A stretch of DNA of 29,040 bases. Origin: Bacteroidales bacterium UBA1035. GTDB lineage: Bacteria; Bacteroidota; Bacteroidia; Bacteroidales; Dysgonomonadaceae. The position numbers and the translations under genes were made by a program. The DNA lies in assembly GCA_002316835.1 (NCBI GenBank), contig DCEG01000040.1, positions 682 to 29,721 on the forward strand, read 5' to 3'. The notes beneath the pieces were generated by a model, which saw nothing but the letters and a program-made list of their open reading frames with translations, was not told the origin of the DNA and searched no databases. Below, one piece after another: positions 7,304 through 15,413 of this stretch. How positions within the stretch are numbered: the first letter of the stretch is position 1; the number at the start of each line of letters is the position of its first letter.

Positions 7304-7443
7304 TGGCCTTGGCTATTGGCTATAAGCTGTTAGCTTTTCGTTGAACTGTTCAGATGTAAATGAAAATTCGATAATGGAATTTTTTCACAGTAAACGATAC
7401 AAAGTTTCACTTAGCCAACCAATAGCTAAAAGCCAAAAGCTAA
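7304..7443 (+). repeat. Inverted pair of degenerate GGCTATTAGC-type repeats in the rpsK-rpsD gap
   Basis: The left arm (7304-7338) has TGGCCTTGGCTATTGGC followed by TATAAGCTGTTAGCTTTT. The right arm (7411-7443) carries the same words in reverse sense (TTAGCCAACCAATAGCTAAA and AGCCAAAAGCTAA). Bases 7423-7443 match the reverse complement of 1258-1278 at 20 of 21 positions. Between the arms lie about 70 bases with no repeat that I can see. Confidence 0.65.
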
Positions 7444-7462
7444 TTACAAAAAATAAATAATC

Positions 7463-7540
7463 AAAAGTTTCAATAATTACACGAAACTTGAGCTGTGATT
7501 TTGATTACAAAACAACTTCTCTGTAATCGCGGCTGCACAG
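7463..7540 (+). ncRNA. Candidate structured leader of rpsD
   Basis: Two hairpins can be drawn in the transcript just before rpsD. The first pairs AAGTTTC (7465-7471) with GAAACTT (7483-7489). The second pairs GATTACA (7503-7509) with TGTAATC (7522-7528), enclosed by an outer pairing of CTGTG (7493-7497) with CACAG (7536-7540). The T-run of a terminator is missing. In some bacteria uS4 represses the alpha operon by binding a structured leader; whether this element does so is inference. Fold energy and conservation are not tested. Confidence 0.35.
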
Positions 7541-7576
7541 TTTAGGCTTCAGTAGAAAAAGTTTAATTTGTAAAAA

Positions 7577-8185
7577 ATGGCAAGATATACTGGTCCAAAA
7601 ACAAAAATCGCCCGTAAATTTGGCGAACCAATTTTCGGTCCCGACAAGGTTCTCTCCAAAAAGAACTATCCTCCGGGACAGCACGGAAATACACGCAGAC
7701 GCAAAACGTCAGAATATGGAATTCAGTTGCGTGAAAAACAACGTGCAAAATACACCTACGGAGTATTGGAAAAACAATTCCGTTTGACTTTCGAGAAAGC
7801 AGCCCGTAGCCGTGGTATTACTGGTGAAGTATTGCTTCAGTTACTGGAATCGCGTTTAGACAACGTTGTTTTCCGTTTAGGTATTGCACCAACAAGAGCG
7901 GCCGCTCGTCAGCTTGTATCGCACCGTCACATCACTGTAAACGGAAAAGTGGTGAACATTCCGTCTTATAGCGTTAGGGCAGGTGAAGTAGTTGGCGTGA
8001 GAGAAAAATCTAAATCGTTGGAAGTGGTATCAAACGCACTCACCGGTTTTAATCACAGTAAATATCCTTGGTTAGAGTGGGATAGAGCATCTATGAGTGG
8101 CAAGTTCTTACATTTGCCTGAAAGAGCCGATATCCCTGAAAATATTAAAGAACAGTTGATCGTAGAATTATATTCTAAACAATAA
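7577..8185 (+). CDS. rpsD: 30S ribosomal protein uS4, zinc-free type
   Basis: The 202-residue protein begins MARYTGPKTKIARKFGEPIF, lacks the N-terminal zinc cysteines, and has the YPPGQHG motif and the S4 RNA-binding domain (LESRLDNVVFRLGIAPTRAA, then ARQLVSHRHITVNG). uS4 initiates assembly of the 16S 5' domain. It starts after a long gap with repeats and possible hairpins, and ends four bases before rpoA. Confidence 0.97.
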   Translation: MARYTGPKTKIARKFGEPIFGPDKVLSKKNYPPGQHGNTRRRKTSEYGIQLREKQRAKYTYGVLEKQFRLTFEKAARSRGITGEVLLQLLESRLDNVVFRLGIAPTRAAARQLVSHRHITVNGKVVNIPSYSVRAGEVVGVREKSKSLEVVSNALTGFNHSKYPWLEWDRASMSGKFLHLPERADIPENIKEQLIVELYSKQ

Positions 8186-8189
8186 TTTC

Positions 8190-9191
8190 ATGGCAATATT
8201 AGCATTCCAAAAACCCGATAAAGTAATTATGATCCAGGAGAATACGTTCTCCGGGAAGTTCGAATTCCGCCCGTTGGAACCCGGCTACGGTATTACCATT
8301 GGTAACGCATTACGCCGTATCTTGCTTTCTTCACTTGAAGGATATGCAATTACATCGGTAAAATTTGACGGAGTTGAACACGAATTTGCTTCTATTCCGG
8401 GTATAATTGAAGATGTAACGGTTATTATTCTGAATCTGAAGAAAATCAGATTTAAAAGAATAGTAGAGGAATTTGATACAGAAAAAGTAAGTATCAATAT
8501 ATCGGGCACGAATGTGTTTAAAGCCGGAGATATTGGCAAATTACTGACCGGTTTTGAAGTTCTTAACCCGGAACTTGAAATCTGTCATTTAGAAAAGAAA
8601 GCTGAATTACGGCTCGAACTAACCATCAACAAGGGACGTGGCTACGTGCCTGCTGAGGAGAATCGTGCTATGTTGGCCACTGAAGACGTGCAAACTATTG
8701 CTATTGACTCTATTTTCACGCCTATCAGAAACGTTAAATACGAAATTGAAAACTATCGTATTGAACAGAAAACAGACTACGAGAAACTGATTATCGAAGT
8801 TGCTACCGATGGTTCCATCCAACCTAAAGATGCTTTGAAGGAAGCCGCTAAAATTCTTATCCAACATTTTGCTTTGTTCTCTGACGAAGCTAAGATGATG
8901 GTAGAGACTACCGGTGCCGAAAACATCGAGGAATTCGACGAAGAAGTATTGCACATGCGTCAATTGCTGAAACGCAAATTGTCTGATCTGAACCTTTCGG
9001 TTCGCGCTCTTAACTGCCTGAAGGCAGCAGAAGTGGAAACGCTTGGACATTTGGTTACGCACAACAAAAACGATTTATTGAAATTCAGGAACTTCGGAAA
9101 AAAATCGCTTACCGAGCTGGAAGAACTGCTTGACAATTTAAGTTTGTCGTTCGGTATGGATATTTCGAAATATAAATTAGATAAAGATTAA
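8190..9191 (+). CDS. rpoA: DNA-directed RNA polymerase subunit alpha
   Basis: The 333-residue protein has the alpha N-terminal dimerisation domain (about residues 1-235: FRPLEPGYGITIGNALRRIL, then LSSLEGYAITSVKFDGVEHE) and the C-terminal DNA-binding domain (about 255-333: LSVRALNCLKAAEVETLGHL, FGKKSLTELEELL). The alpha dimer seeds assembly of RNA polymerase, and its C-terminal domain contacts regulators and upstream DNA. Spacing of four bases to rpsD and five to rplQ supports one transcript. Confidence 0.97.
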   Translation: MAILAFQKPDKVIMIQENTFSGKFEFRPLEPGYGITIGNALRRILLSSLEGYAITSVKFDGVEHEFASIPGIIEDVTVIILNLKKIRFKRIVEEFDTEKVSINISGTNVFKAGDIGKLLTGFEVLNPELEICHLEKKAELRLELTINKGRGYVPAEENRAMLATEDVQTIAIDSIFTPIRNVKYEIENYRIEQKTDYEKLIIEVATDGSIQPKDALKEAAKILIQHFALFSDEAKMMVETTGAENIEEFDEEVLHMRQLLKRKLSDLNLSVRALNCLKAAEVETLGHLVTHNKNDLLKFRNFGKKSLTELEELLDNLSLSFGMDISKYKLDKD

Positions 9192-9196
9192 CGAAA

Positions 9197-9856
9197 ATGA
9201 GACACAATAAGAAAAATAATCATCTGAGTCGTACAAGTGCACATCGTGGGGCCATGTTGTCAAATATGGCTACATCGCTCATTATGCACAAACGTATTTT
9301 CACTACTGTGCCCAAAGCCAAGGAGCTAAGAAAATTTGTAGAACCCATCATCACTAAATCAAAGGACGATACTACCGCATCACGAAGAGTAGTTTTCAGC
9401 ATGTTGCAAAATAAATTTGCTGTTGCCGAACTATTTCAAAATGTTTCGCAAAAAGTGGCAGATCGCCCCGGAGGTTACACACGCATCATCAAGACAGGCT
9501 ATCGTCTGGGAGACAATGCCGCTATGTGCTTTATAGAGTTGGTGGATTATAACGAAAACATGCTGGGCGATGGCGGAGCTAAGAAAGCAAAAACACGTCG
9601 TTCGCGCAGAAAAGCAACTGGTGCTGGGGCTGCAACTGTAGCTGCTGCCGCAACTGATTCTAAAGCTAAAGAACCGAAAGCTAAAAAAGAAGAAGTGAAG
9701 AAGGCTGAAGAAGTTAAAGCTGAAGAAACTGTAGAAGTACAAGATACAAAAGAAGTGAAAACTTCTGAGACTCCTGTGGCAGAAGAAACTGTATCACAGG
9801 ACGAAACGCAAATCGCTGAGGAAGCATCTGCCGAAGGTGAGGGACTAAAAGACTGA
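9197..9856 (+). CDS. rplQ: 50S ribosomal protein bL17 with long acidic/lysine tail
   Basis: Residues 1-122 are a normal bL17: MRHNKKNNHLSRTSAHRGAM, LITHKRIFTTVPKAKELRKF-like block, GGYTRIIKTGYRLGDNAAMC and ELVDYNEN. bL17 lies near the peptide exit tunnel. Residues 123-219 form a long tail, first basic (KKAKTRRSRRKA), then Ala-rich, then rich in Glu, Lys, Thr and Val. Bacteroidota bL17 often has some extension, but 219 residues is at the long side. It is the last gene of the operon and is followed by two hairpins. Confidence 0.96.
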   Translation: MRHNKKNNHLSRTSAHRGAMLSNMATSLIMHKRIFTTVPKAKELRKFVEPIITKSKDDTTASRRVVFSMLQNKFAVAELFQNVSQKVADRPGGYTRIIKTGYRLGDNAAMCFIELVDYNENMLGDGGAKKAKTRRSRRKATGAGAATVAAAATDSKAKEPKAKKEEVKKAEEVKAEETVEVQDTKEVKTSETPVAEETVSQDETQIAEEASAEGEGLKD

Positions 9857-9869
9857 GCCAAGATGTAAC

Positions 9870-9890
9870 CACAGCGAAGCTGTGATTTTT
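9870..9890 (+). terminator. Terminator after rplQ
   Basis: CACAGC (9870-9875) and GCTGTG (9879-9884) form a six-pair stem with a GAA loop, followed by ATTTTT. It lies 13 bases after the rplQ stop and probably ends the ribosomal operon. Confidence 0.7.
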
Positions 9891-9907
9891 AAAATGTTAA
9901 ACATTAA

Positions 9908-9946
9908 GGAAGCGCCGCGAGTGATTCGTAGCGCTTTCTGCTTTTT
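9908..9946 (+). terminator. Second hairpin after rplQ
   Basis: GGAAGCGC (9908-9915) pairs with GCGCTTTC (9931-9938), with one G-T pair. The loop can form a further CGA/TCG pairing. TGCTTTTT follows. It looks like a back-up terminator. Confidence 0.55.
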
Positions 9947-10185
9947 ACAGCACAGAGGTTACAAACCAACGCGCAGTTTTTTCTGACCGATTACCAGTCT
10001 GACGGATATAATAACCGAAATCCCACCCTCCAAACTCTCCCTTATCTCTAAAACTTTATAAACTTTCAAACGTTTTACAACTGAAAAGAAGACGCGTATA
10101 ATTTTATATTTTGGCGAAGCCAAATTACTTTTAGTACCGCATCGAGATGGATGTGGCGTAATAAATTAATCCAAACAGTTGAGAG
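9947..10185. other. Gap before the NADH dehydrogenase gene
   Basis: This is the rest of a 329-bp gene-free stretch after rplQ. It has a degenerate short-period run (about 10047-10080: CTAAAACTT, TATAAACTT, TCAAACGTT) like those in the ribosomal operon. A perfect hairpin, TTTGGC (10110-10115), GAA, GCCAAA (10119-10124), follows. I see no complete TTTG-N20-TAnnTTTG promoter; TATATTTTG near 10105 is only a near match. No convincing ORF is present. Confidence 0.5.
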
Positions 10186-11424
10186 ATGAAGAAGATAATA
10201 GTTATAGGTTGCGGTTTTGGAGGATTGCAATTTGTAAAACACCTCAAAAAGAACAGGTTTGATATTCTTATTATCGATAAAATAAACCATCACCAGTTCC
10301 CGCCTTTGTTTTATCAGGTGGCTGCTTCGCAGATAGAGCCATCTACAGTTTCTTTCCCTATCCGGAAAATTTTTCAGGACAGAAACGATGTTAGGGTTCG
10401 TTTAGCGAAAGTAAATTCAGTAAACGCTGATGAGAAGACTATTGGTACTTCTATCGGCTCGTTTTCATACGATTATTTGGTTATTGCCACCGGATCACGT
10501 ACTAATTTTTATGGAAATAAGGAAGTTGAGAATAATTCGCTTAGTTTGAAATCAACCTATCAGGCTATAAATGTTAGAAATTTTATTCTGATGAATTTTG
10601 AAAAGCTTCTCTACGAGAGCGATAAAGAAGGTTTGTACAACATCATTATTGTGGGGGCTGGACCAACAGGAGTGGAAATGGCGGGTGCTTTTGTGGAAAT
10701 GAAGCGGGAAGTGTTGCCGAAAGATTATCCCAATATCGATTACCCCAAGGTAAATGTATATCTCCTGGAAGGAGGCCCAAACACTTTGCCCAGCATGAGT
10801 AAGTTCGCACAAAAGTATTCTGAAAAATATCTTCGTTCGATGGGAGTAATAGTGAAAACAAATGTGATTGTAAGTAATTACGACGGAGAAAAAATTACGC
10901 TAAACAGTGGTGAAATCATTCGTTCCAAAAGTGTGATCTGGTCGGCTGGGATTATGGCTAACAGCATTGAAGGAGTTCCTAAGGAGTCAATAGTAAGGGG
11001 TGGAAGAATAAAAGTAGATAGAGCCAATCGTATAGAAGGGCTTACAGATGTTTTTGCAATTGGGGATGTGGCCTATATGGAAACAGAAAAATATCCCAAA
11101 GGTCATCCGCAAGTAGCTAATGTTGCTATAGGCCATGGCAAAAATCTGGCAAAGAATCTTCAGAATATCGATTCAGGAAAAGAAAAACTTCACTCTTACG
11201 AATATCATAATATAGGAGCAATGGCTACTGTAGGCAGAAATAAAGCAGTTGTGGATCTTCCGTTTGCCAGATTCAAAGGACGATTTGCCTGGCTCATTTG
11301 GATGTTTCTTCATCTGATGCTTATCCTGAGTGTGCGAAACAAAATCATTATTTTTATCAATTGGGCATGGAATTATGTCACTAAGAATAATTCACTACGA
11401 TTAATTTTGAAGGATCAGGATTAG
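10186..11424 (+). CDS. Type II NADH:quinone oxidoreductase
   Basis: The 412-residue protein is a single-subunit flavoprotein that passes electrons from NADH to quinone at the inner face of the membrane without pumping protons. Visible features: FAD-binding GCGFGG (residues 8-13), the NDH-2 block FPPLFYQVA (38-46), ATGS (101-104), the NADH-binding GAGPTGVEMAG (157-167) and the second FAD contact VFAIGDVAYM (near 285). The C-terminal third has a hydrophobic segment (FAWLIWMFLHLMLILSV) that fits membrane attachment. It stands alone between terminators, so it is probably its own transcript. Other pyridine-nucleotide disulfide reductases are less likely given the FPPLFYQVA block. Confidence 0.9.
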   Translation: MKKIIVIGCGFGGLQFVKHLKKNRFDILIIDKINHHQFPPLFYQVAASQIEPSTVSFPIRKIFQDRNDVRVRLAKVNSVNADEKTIGTSIGSFSYDYLVIATGSRTNFYGNKEVENNSLSLKSTYQAINVRNFILMNFEKLLYESDKEGLYNIIIVGAGPTGVEMAGAFVEMKREVLPKDYPNIDYPKVNVYLLEGGPNTLPSMSKFAQKYSEKYLRSMGVIVKTNVIVSNYDGEKITLNSGEIIRSKSVIWSAGIMANSIEGVPKESIVRGGRIKVDRANRIEGLTDVFAIGDVAYMETEKYPKGHPQVANVAIGHGKNLAKNLQNIDSGKEKLHSYEYHNIGAMATVGRNKAVVDLPFARFKGRFAWLIWMFLHLMLILSVRNKIIIFINWAWNYVTKNNSLRLILKDQD

Positions 11425-11513
11425 CTATTTACTTTTTACATATTTTCTCTTATTCATAAACTGATATTAACGATATGTTTAAGATGCTGTAAAATAGTGT
11501 GTTATTGTTAATC

Positions 11514-11549
11514 AAAGAAGTGTTCTTTATAAGTAGTACTTCTTTTTTT
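11514..11549 (+). terminator. Terminator after the NADH dehydrogenase gene
   Basis: AAAGAAGT (11514-11521) and ACTTCTTT (11538-11545) form a perfect eight-pair stem with a 16-base loop, running into a seven-T run (11543-11549). Confidence 0.7.
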
Positions 11550-11603
11550 GATGTAAACAGGTGCTACATTACAAAGTAGGTCGCGCACAGGAATTCAGAG
11601 TCG

Positions 11604-11611
11604 TACTTTTG
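11604..11611 (+). promoter_or_regulatory. Bacteroidota -7 element TACTTTTG
   Basis: The element fits TAnnTTTG and lies 42 bases before the DUF6448 start. No TTTG is found 19-21 bases upstream, so only half of the promoter is supported. Confidence 0.5.
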
Positions 11612-11653
11612 TTTCAGGAAATTTTATTACTAACTTTTTAAAACAAAATTAAA

Positions 11654-12295
11654 ATGAAAACAAAAGAAATGAATGTAGAAGTATCTAGTGTACAGAATGT
11701 AAACACACGCAAAAATTCTCTTAGGTGTGTACTCTCGGTATTATTTGTAACTACGGTGTTACTGTTTATATCAATGCCTGCATCTGCACATTGCGACTCA
11801 TATGATGGCCCGGTTATCAAAGATGCCATGAAGGCGCTCGAAACAAACAATGTGAATTTGGTTTATAAATGGATTACTCAGGAACAGGAAGCCGAGATAA
11901 CCGCTATGTTCAACAAGACCTATAGGTTGAAAATAGGAGATAAAGAAATTTATTCCATTGTGGAAAAACATTTTCTTGAAACACTGGTAAGATTACACCG
12001 CGAAACGGAAGGTGCTCCTTACACCGGACTAAAACCCGCCGGAACCACTAAGCAAATAATTGTTATGAGTGATAAAGCCATCGAGAACAATGACATTGAC
12101 GGATTACTTACAAAATTGAATAATCATATCGGAAATATTATTAAGGAGAAATACCACAAGGTAGAAACGCTGAGCAAGGTGAAAAATAACTCTGACGAAG
12201 AAGGCAGAGCTTACGTTGACGCTTATGTTGATTACACTCACTCACTTGAAGCACTTCACGACATTCTGGAAGGTGGAGGGGGACATGCCCATTGA
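11654..12295 (+). CDS. DUF6448 family secreted protein
   Basis: The 213-residue protein has an N-terminal stretch of about 23 mostly polar residues, then a hydrophobic segment (VLSVLFVTTVLLFISM) and a likely cleavage site at PASA-HC. The mature protein opens with AHCDSYDGPVIKDAMKALE, followed by NVNLVYKWI, ETLVRLHRETEGAPYTGLKP and a C-terminal EALHDILEGGGGHAH. This pattern matches what is annotated as DUF6448, a family of unknown function. Conserved His and Cys at the mature N-terminus and the terminal HAH could bind a metal; that is inference. It has its own -7 element and a terminator behind it, so it is probably monocistronic. A second Met at residue 6 is a possible alternative start. Confidence 0.8.
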   Translation: MKTKEMNVEVSSVQNVNTRKNSLRCVLSVLFVTTVLLFISMPASAHCDSYDGPVIKDAMKALETNNVNLVYKWITQEQEAEITAMFNKTYRLKIGDKEIYSIVEKHFLETLVRLHRETEGAPYTGLKPAGTTKQIIVMSDKAIENNDIDGLLTKLNNHIGNIIKEKYHKVETLSKVKNNSDEEGRAYVDAYVDYTHSLEALHDILEGGGGHAH

Positions 12296-12325
12296 TTTCA
12301 ATTACTGAATATATTTAATGTTAGA

Positions 12326-12371
12326 TTGGGTGTAGCGAGAAGAGGATAATCTTTTGCTGCACCCAAATTTT
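12326..12371 (+). terminator. Terminator after the DUF6448 gene
   Basis: TTGGGTGTAGC (12326-12336) pairs with GCTGCACCCAA (12356-12366) over 11 positions with one T-G pair, followed by ATTTTT. It lies 30 bases after the stop. Confidence 0.75.
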
Positions 12372-12387
12372 TCTAAAAAAACTTCAC

Positions 12388-12395
12388 TAATTTTG
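12388..12395 (+). promoter_or_regulatory. Bacteroidota -7 element TAATTTTG
   Basis: The element fits TAnnTTTG, lies 47 bases before the DUF5916 start and just after the preceding terminator. No matching -33 TTTG at the right distance. Confidence 0.5.
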
Positions 12396-12442
12396 TAACT
12401 GAAACAGGCCTCGTTACGTCTTATGGATATAGACTCAATTTT

Positions 12443-14980
12443 ATGATGAAATTTTACTTCACGCTATTGCTTTGCTTGTCTACGTTACTGGCTTTTTCCC
12501 AAACAAGAATCTATACCACTTCACGCACACAACAAGCACCCGATATTGACGGGCAATTAACAGACGATTGTTGGCAAAATGCCGCTTGGGCAAGTGACTT
12601 TGTGCAATTTGAACCGAATTCAGGAGCCGCTCCCTCGCAACAAACAGAGTTTGCTATAGTTTATGACGACAACAATTTATACGTCGCAATAAAAGCTCTT
12701 GATAACGAACCTGGCAAAATTGTTCGTCGGGTTTCGCGCCGTGATGACGCAGACGGTGATGCTGTGGCTATCGCCATAGATAGTTATGAGGATAAAATGA
12801 CTGCTTTTGGTTTTTTGGTCTCGGCAGCAGGAAGTAAAGCCGATTGGCGGCAGACCGAGGGTAACAACGGAGAGGACAACAGTTGGGATCCAATCTGGGA
12901 GGTGAAAACTTCATTGCAGGCCGACGGCTGGTATGCTGAAATGCGTATTCCGTATTCACAACTTCGTTTCGGAAAAAAAACCGAATACCGATGGGGACTG
13001 GAAGTAATGCGACATGTTTACCGTCATCAGGAACGTTCATTCTGGCAACCGATCGATAAAGCTTCAGCAAAATTTATTGGTGATTTTGGAACACTGGAAG
13101 GTATCCGGAATATTTCTCCTAAAAAAGATATTGAAATTGTTCCTTTTGCCCTTTCTCAGCTTACACTTTCTGAAAAAGAGGAAGGCAATCCCTTTGCCAC
13201 AGGAACTCAGACAAAAGCATCGGTAGGGGTAGATGGAAAAGTTAGCCTGACCAACGATATTACTTTGAACTTTACCATAAATCCTGACTTCGGACAAGTA
13301 GAGGCCGATCCGTCAGTGGTGAATCTCACTAATTTTGAAACTTATTTCAACGAAAAGCGCCCTTTCTTTGTGGAAGGAAGTAACATATATCATTATCCTT
13401 TCGATCTTACCAACAACGAACAAAACAAATTGTTCTATTCCCGCCGATTAGGACGTGAGCCACAACTTTTCTACGATACCGGGGATGGTGAATATGTACG
13501 CGAGCCTGGCCGAACAAATATTTTGGGTGCAGTGAAGGTGTCAGGGAAGACCAGAAGAGGAACTTCCATCGGTGTATTAAATGCGGTTACGCAGAAGATG
13601 TACAGTGAGATTGATCGCAACGGAGAACGGTCTAAATACGGTGTTGAACCGATGTCAAATTATTTCGTGGGTAGGTTAGAGCAGGATCTTGATAGCGGAA
13701 ATCTTATAGTGGGAGGCATAATTACTGCTACTAACCGTAAGATAGACGAAACACAATTTGAAACACTTGCCGGGTCGGCATATACAGGCGGATTGAATTT
13801 TACTAAATATTGGAAAGACAAATCTTATTTCGTCACCGCACGTACTTTTTTTAGTCACTTGCAAGGCTCCAAAGAGGCGATGACCCGATTGCAAAAGTCA
13901 TCGGCAAGATATTTTCAGAGACCTGATGCCGAACATTTGGAATTCGATCCCGAACGAACTTCGTTGAGCGGGTTCGGTGGTTCGATCAGTGGAGGAAAGA
14001 CATCGGGACATTTCAATATGTTGGGTTTCAGTAGTTGGAGTTCACCCGGACTGGAATTTAACGATATCGGTTTCAAACCCAATGCCGATATGTTTATGAA
14101 CGGTATTTGGGCAGCGTGGAACGAATGGCGGCCTAGAGGCATTGTAAACGAATATCGTTTCAATGGTTCAATGTATAACGTAAGGGACTTCTCGGGAATA
14201 TCGCTGGGGTGGGGAAATGAAGCCTTCGGGTACATTCAGTTTACCAATTATTACGATATTGCCGGAGGCATGAATCTTGACCATCCGGGATTATCCAACT
14301 CTATGCTGAGGGGTGGGCCGGCACTAAGAACATCGGGCATGATAAATTCGTGGTTTTCCATTGAATCGGACAGCCGGGAAAAGCTCAGTATGGAATACGA
14401 CATGAGCTTCGCTCACGGCTTCGAAAATTCGAGACGCTCCATTTCGTACGGATTGGATATTACTTACAAACCCAGCAACCGGCTTACACTTTCGCTTTAT
14501 CCGCAATATGTGAAATCCACCAGCCATCAGCAGTATGTGCGCACGGTATCGGGAGAAAATCCTATTTATATTCTGTCATCCATAGATCAGAACATCGCAT
14601 CGATGTCTGTTCGTGTGAATTACGGCATCACACCCGATATGTCGCTGCAATGGTATGCACTTCCTTACTTGTTTTCGGGAGATTATTACGATTTTAAAAC
14701 CGTAAGCGATCCACGTGCAGATAAGTTTGCTGATAGATTTACGACCTTGGATGCCTATAATTACGATAATCCTGATTTTCATTTCCTTCAATTCCGCTCC
14801 AATCTGGTTTATCGGTGGGAGTACAAGCCTGGTTCGGTGCTTTATCTGGTGTGGTCGCAAGGTAGAACTGTACAGGGTAAAGACGGATCTTTCCGCTTTA
14901 AAGATTATGTGAGCGATTTGTTTAAAGCTGCTCCCCAAAATGATTTTCTGGTAAAAGTTTCGTACGCGTGGATTTTTTGA
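12443..14980 (+). CDS. DUF5916 outer-membrane protein with CBM9-like domain
   Basis: The 845-residue protein has a signal peptide (MMKFYFTLLLCLSTLLAFSQ). Residues about 30-225 form a carbohydrate-binding family 9-like beta-sandwich (PDIDGQLTDDCWQNAAW, FAIVYDDNNLYVAIKALDNE, GWYAEMRIPYSQLRF). Residues about 230-845 are the DUF5916 region, with FTINPDFGQVEADPSVVNL and NEKRPFFVEGSNIY, then alternating strands rich in aromatic residues, ending in VSYAWIF. A final Phe and the strand pattern fit an outer-membrane beta-barrel. Such proteins are common in Bacteroidota; their substrate is unknown. CBM9 similarity suggests sugar binding but does not prove it. The gene stands alone and converges on the HxlR gene with 24 bases between the stops. 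Confidence 0.85.
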   Translation: MMKFYFTLLLCLSTLLAFSQTRIYTTSRTQQAPDIDGQLTDDCWQNAAWASDFVQFEPNSGAAPSQQTEFAIVYDDNNLYVAIKALDNEPGKIVRRVSRRDDADGDAVAIAIDSYEDKMTAFGFLVSAAGSKADWRQTEGNNGEDNSWDPIWEVKTSLQADGWYAEMRIPYSQLRFGKKTEYRWGLEVMRHVYRHQERSFWQPIDKASAKFIGDFGTLEGIRNISPKKDIEIVPFALSQLTLSEKEEGNPFATGTQTKASVGVDGKVSLTNDITLNFTINPDFGQVEADPSVVNLTNFETYFNEKRPFFVEGSNIYHYPFDLTNNEQNKLFYSRRLGREPQLFYDTGDGEYVREPGRTNILGAVKVSGKTRRGTSIGVLNAVTQKMYSEIDRNGERSKYGVEPMSNYFVGRLEQDLDSGNLIVGGIITATNRKIDETQFETLAGSAYTGGLNFTKYWKDKSYFVTARTFFSHLQGSKEAMTRLQKSSARYFQRPDAEHLEFDPERTSLSGFGGSISGGKTSGHFNMLGFSSWSSPGLEFNDIGFKPNADMFMNGIWAAWNEWRPRGIVNEYRFNGSMYNVRDFSGISLGWGNEAFGYIQFTNYYDIAGGMNLDHPGLSNSMLRGGPALRTSGMINSWFSIESDSREKLSMEYDMSFAHGFENSRRSISYGLDITYKPSNRLTLSLYPQYVKSTSHQQYVRTVSGENPIYILSSIDQNIASMSVRVNYGITPDMSLQWYALPYLFSGDYYDFKTVSDPRADKFADRFTTLDAYNYDNPDFHFLQFRSNLVYRWEYKPGSVLYLVWSQGRTVQGKDGSFRFKDYVSDLFKAAPQNDFLVKVSYAWIF

Positions 14981-15004
14981 TTTGCGTTCGATAGAGTATT
15001 CTTA

Positions 15005-15340
15005 TTAAGCTGTTACTTCTTCAAAGTGTTGCAGCGCCCAATCGATCATCTGTTGTATTACCGGCATCAGCGTTCTGCCTGTTTTGGTCAGGGAGTATTC
15101 AACCCGGGGAGGTATTTCGGCATACGCTTCCCTTGTAATAAGGTGGTCTTCCTGCAATCGTTTCAGCGTTCCTGTAAGCATTTTATGGGAAATATCGGGA
15201 ATGGCCATTCTCAATTCTTTGTAACGCATCTTGTCATCTGCTCCCAGAGAGCATAAAACCAGCAAGGACCACTTGTCGCTTATACGTTCCAATACATTTC
15301 TTATCGGACAGGTGGGATAATTTAAGTCTAATTGTCTCAT
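15005..15340 (-). CDS. HxlR-family transcriptional regulator
   Basis: The 111-residue protein is a winged-helix regulator. It has the family N-terminus YPTCPIRNVLERISDKWSLL with the conserved Cys at residue 11, the recognition region IPDISHKMLTGTLKRLQEDH and the wing VEYSLTKTGRTLMPVIQ. Several characterised HxlR proteins (such as YodB and HypR) sense electrophiles or disulfide stress through this Cys. It is transcribed away from the MBL-fold operon. A dyad lies in the shared region and is the natural candidate operator. The start at 15340 gives the complete family N-terminus. Confidence 0.92.
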   Translation of the reverse strand: MRQLDLNYPTCPIRNVLERISDKWSLLVLCSLGADDKMRYKELRMAIPDISHKMLTGTLKRLQEDHLITREAYAEIPPRVEYSLTKTGRTLMPVIQQMIDWALQHFEEVTA

Positions 15341-15362
15341 ATCGTATTTCGTAATTCTGCTA

Positions 15363-15370
15363 CAAAAATA
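15363..15370 (-). promoter_or_regulatory. -7 element for the HxlR gene
   Basis: Read on the minus strand the sequence is TATTTTTG, a full match to TAnnTTTG, 22 bases before the start codon. No -33 TTTG at 19-21 bases. Confidence 0.45.
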
Positions 15371-15391
15371 TAAATAATATCCAAAAGAGAG

Positions 15392-15413
15392 TAATAATCC
15401 GAATAGATTATTA
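15392..15413. promoter_or_regulatory. Candidate HxlR operator (perfect dyad)
   Basis: TAATAATC (15392-15399) and GATTATTA (15406-15413) form a perfect eight-base inverted repeat around CGAATA, a size and shape usual for a dimeric winged-helix regulator. It lies just upstream of the HxlR -7 element. A second, AT-only dyad, TAATAATTAATATTA (15466-15480), lies nearer the operon promoter. Assignment to HxlR is inferred from position. Confidence 0.5.

Noticed and set aside
1241..7443. CRISPR array from repeated words in the ribosomal gaps
   Set aside because: The repeats are degenerate, 8-12 bases, without regular spacers; no cas gene is present.
10110..10124. TTTGGC-GAA-GCCAAA hairpin as a terminator
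   Set aside because: No T-run follows it and it lies between the rplQ terminators and the next gene; it may be an mRNA-leader hairpin or a repeat.
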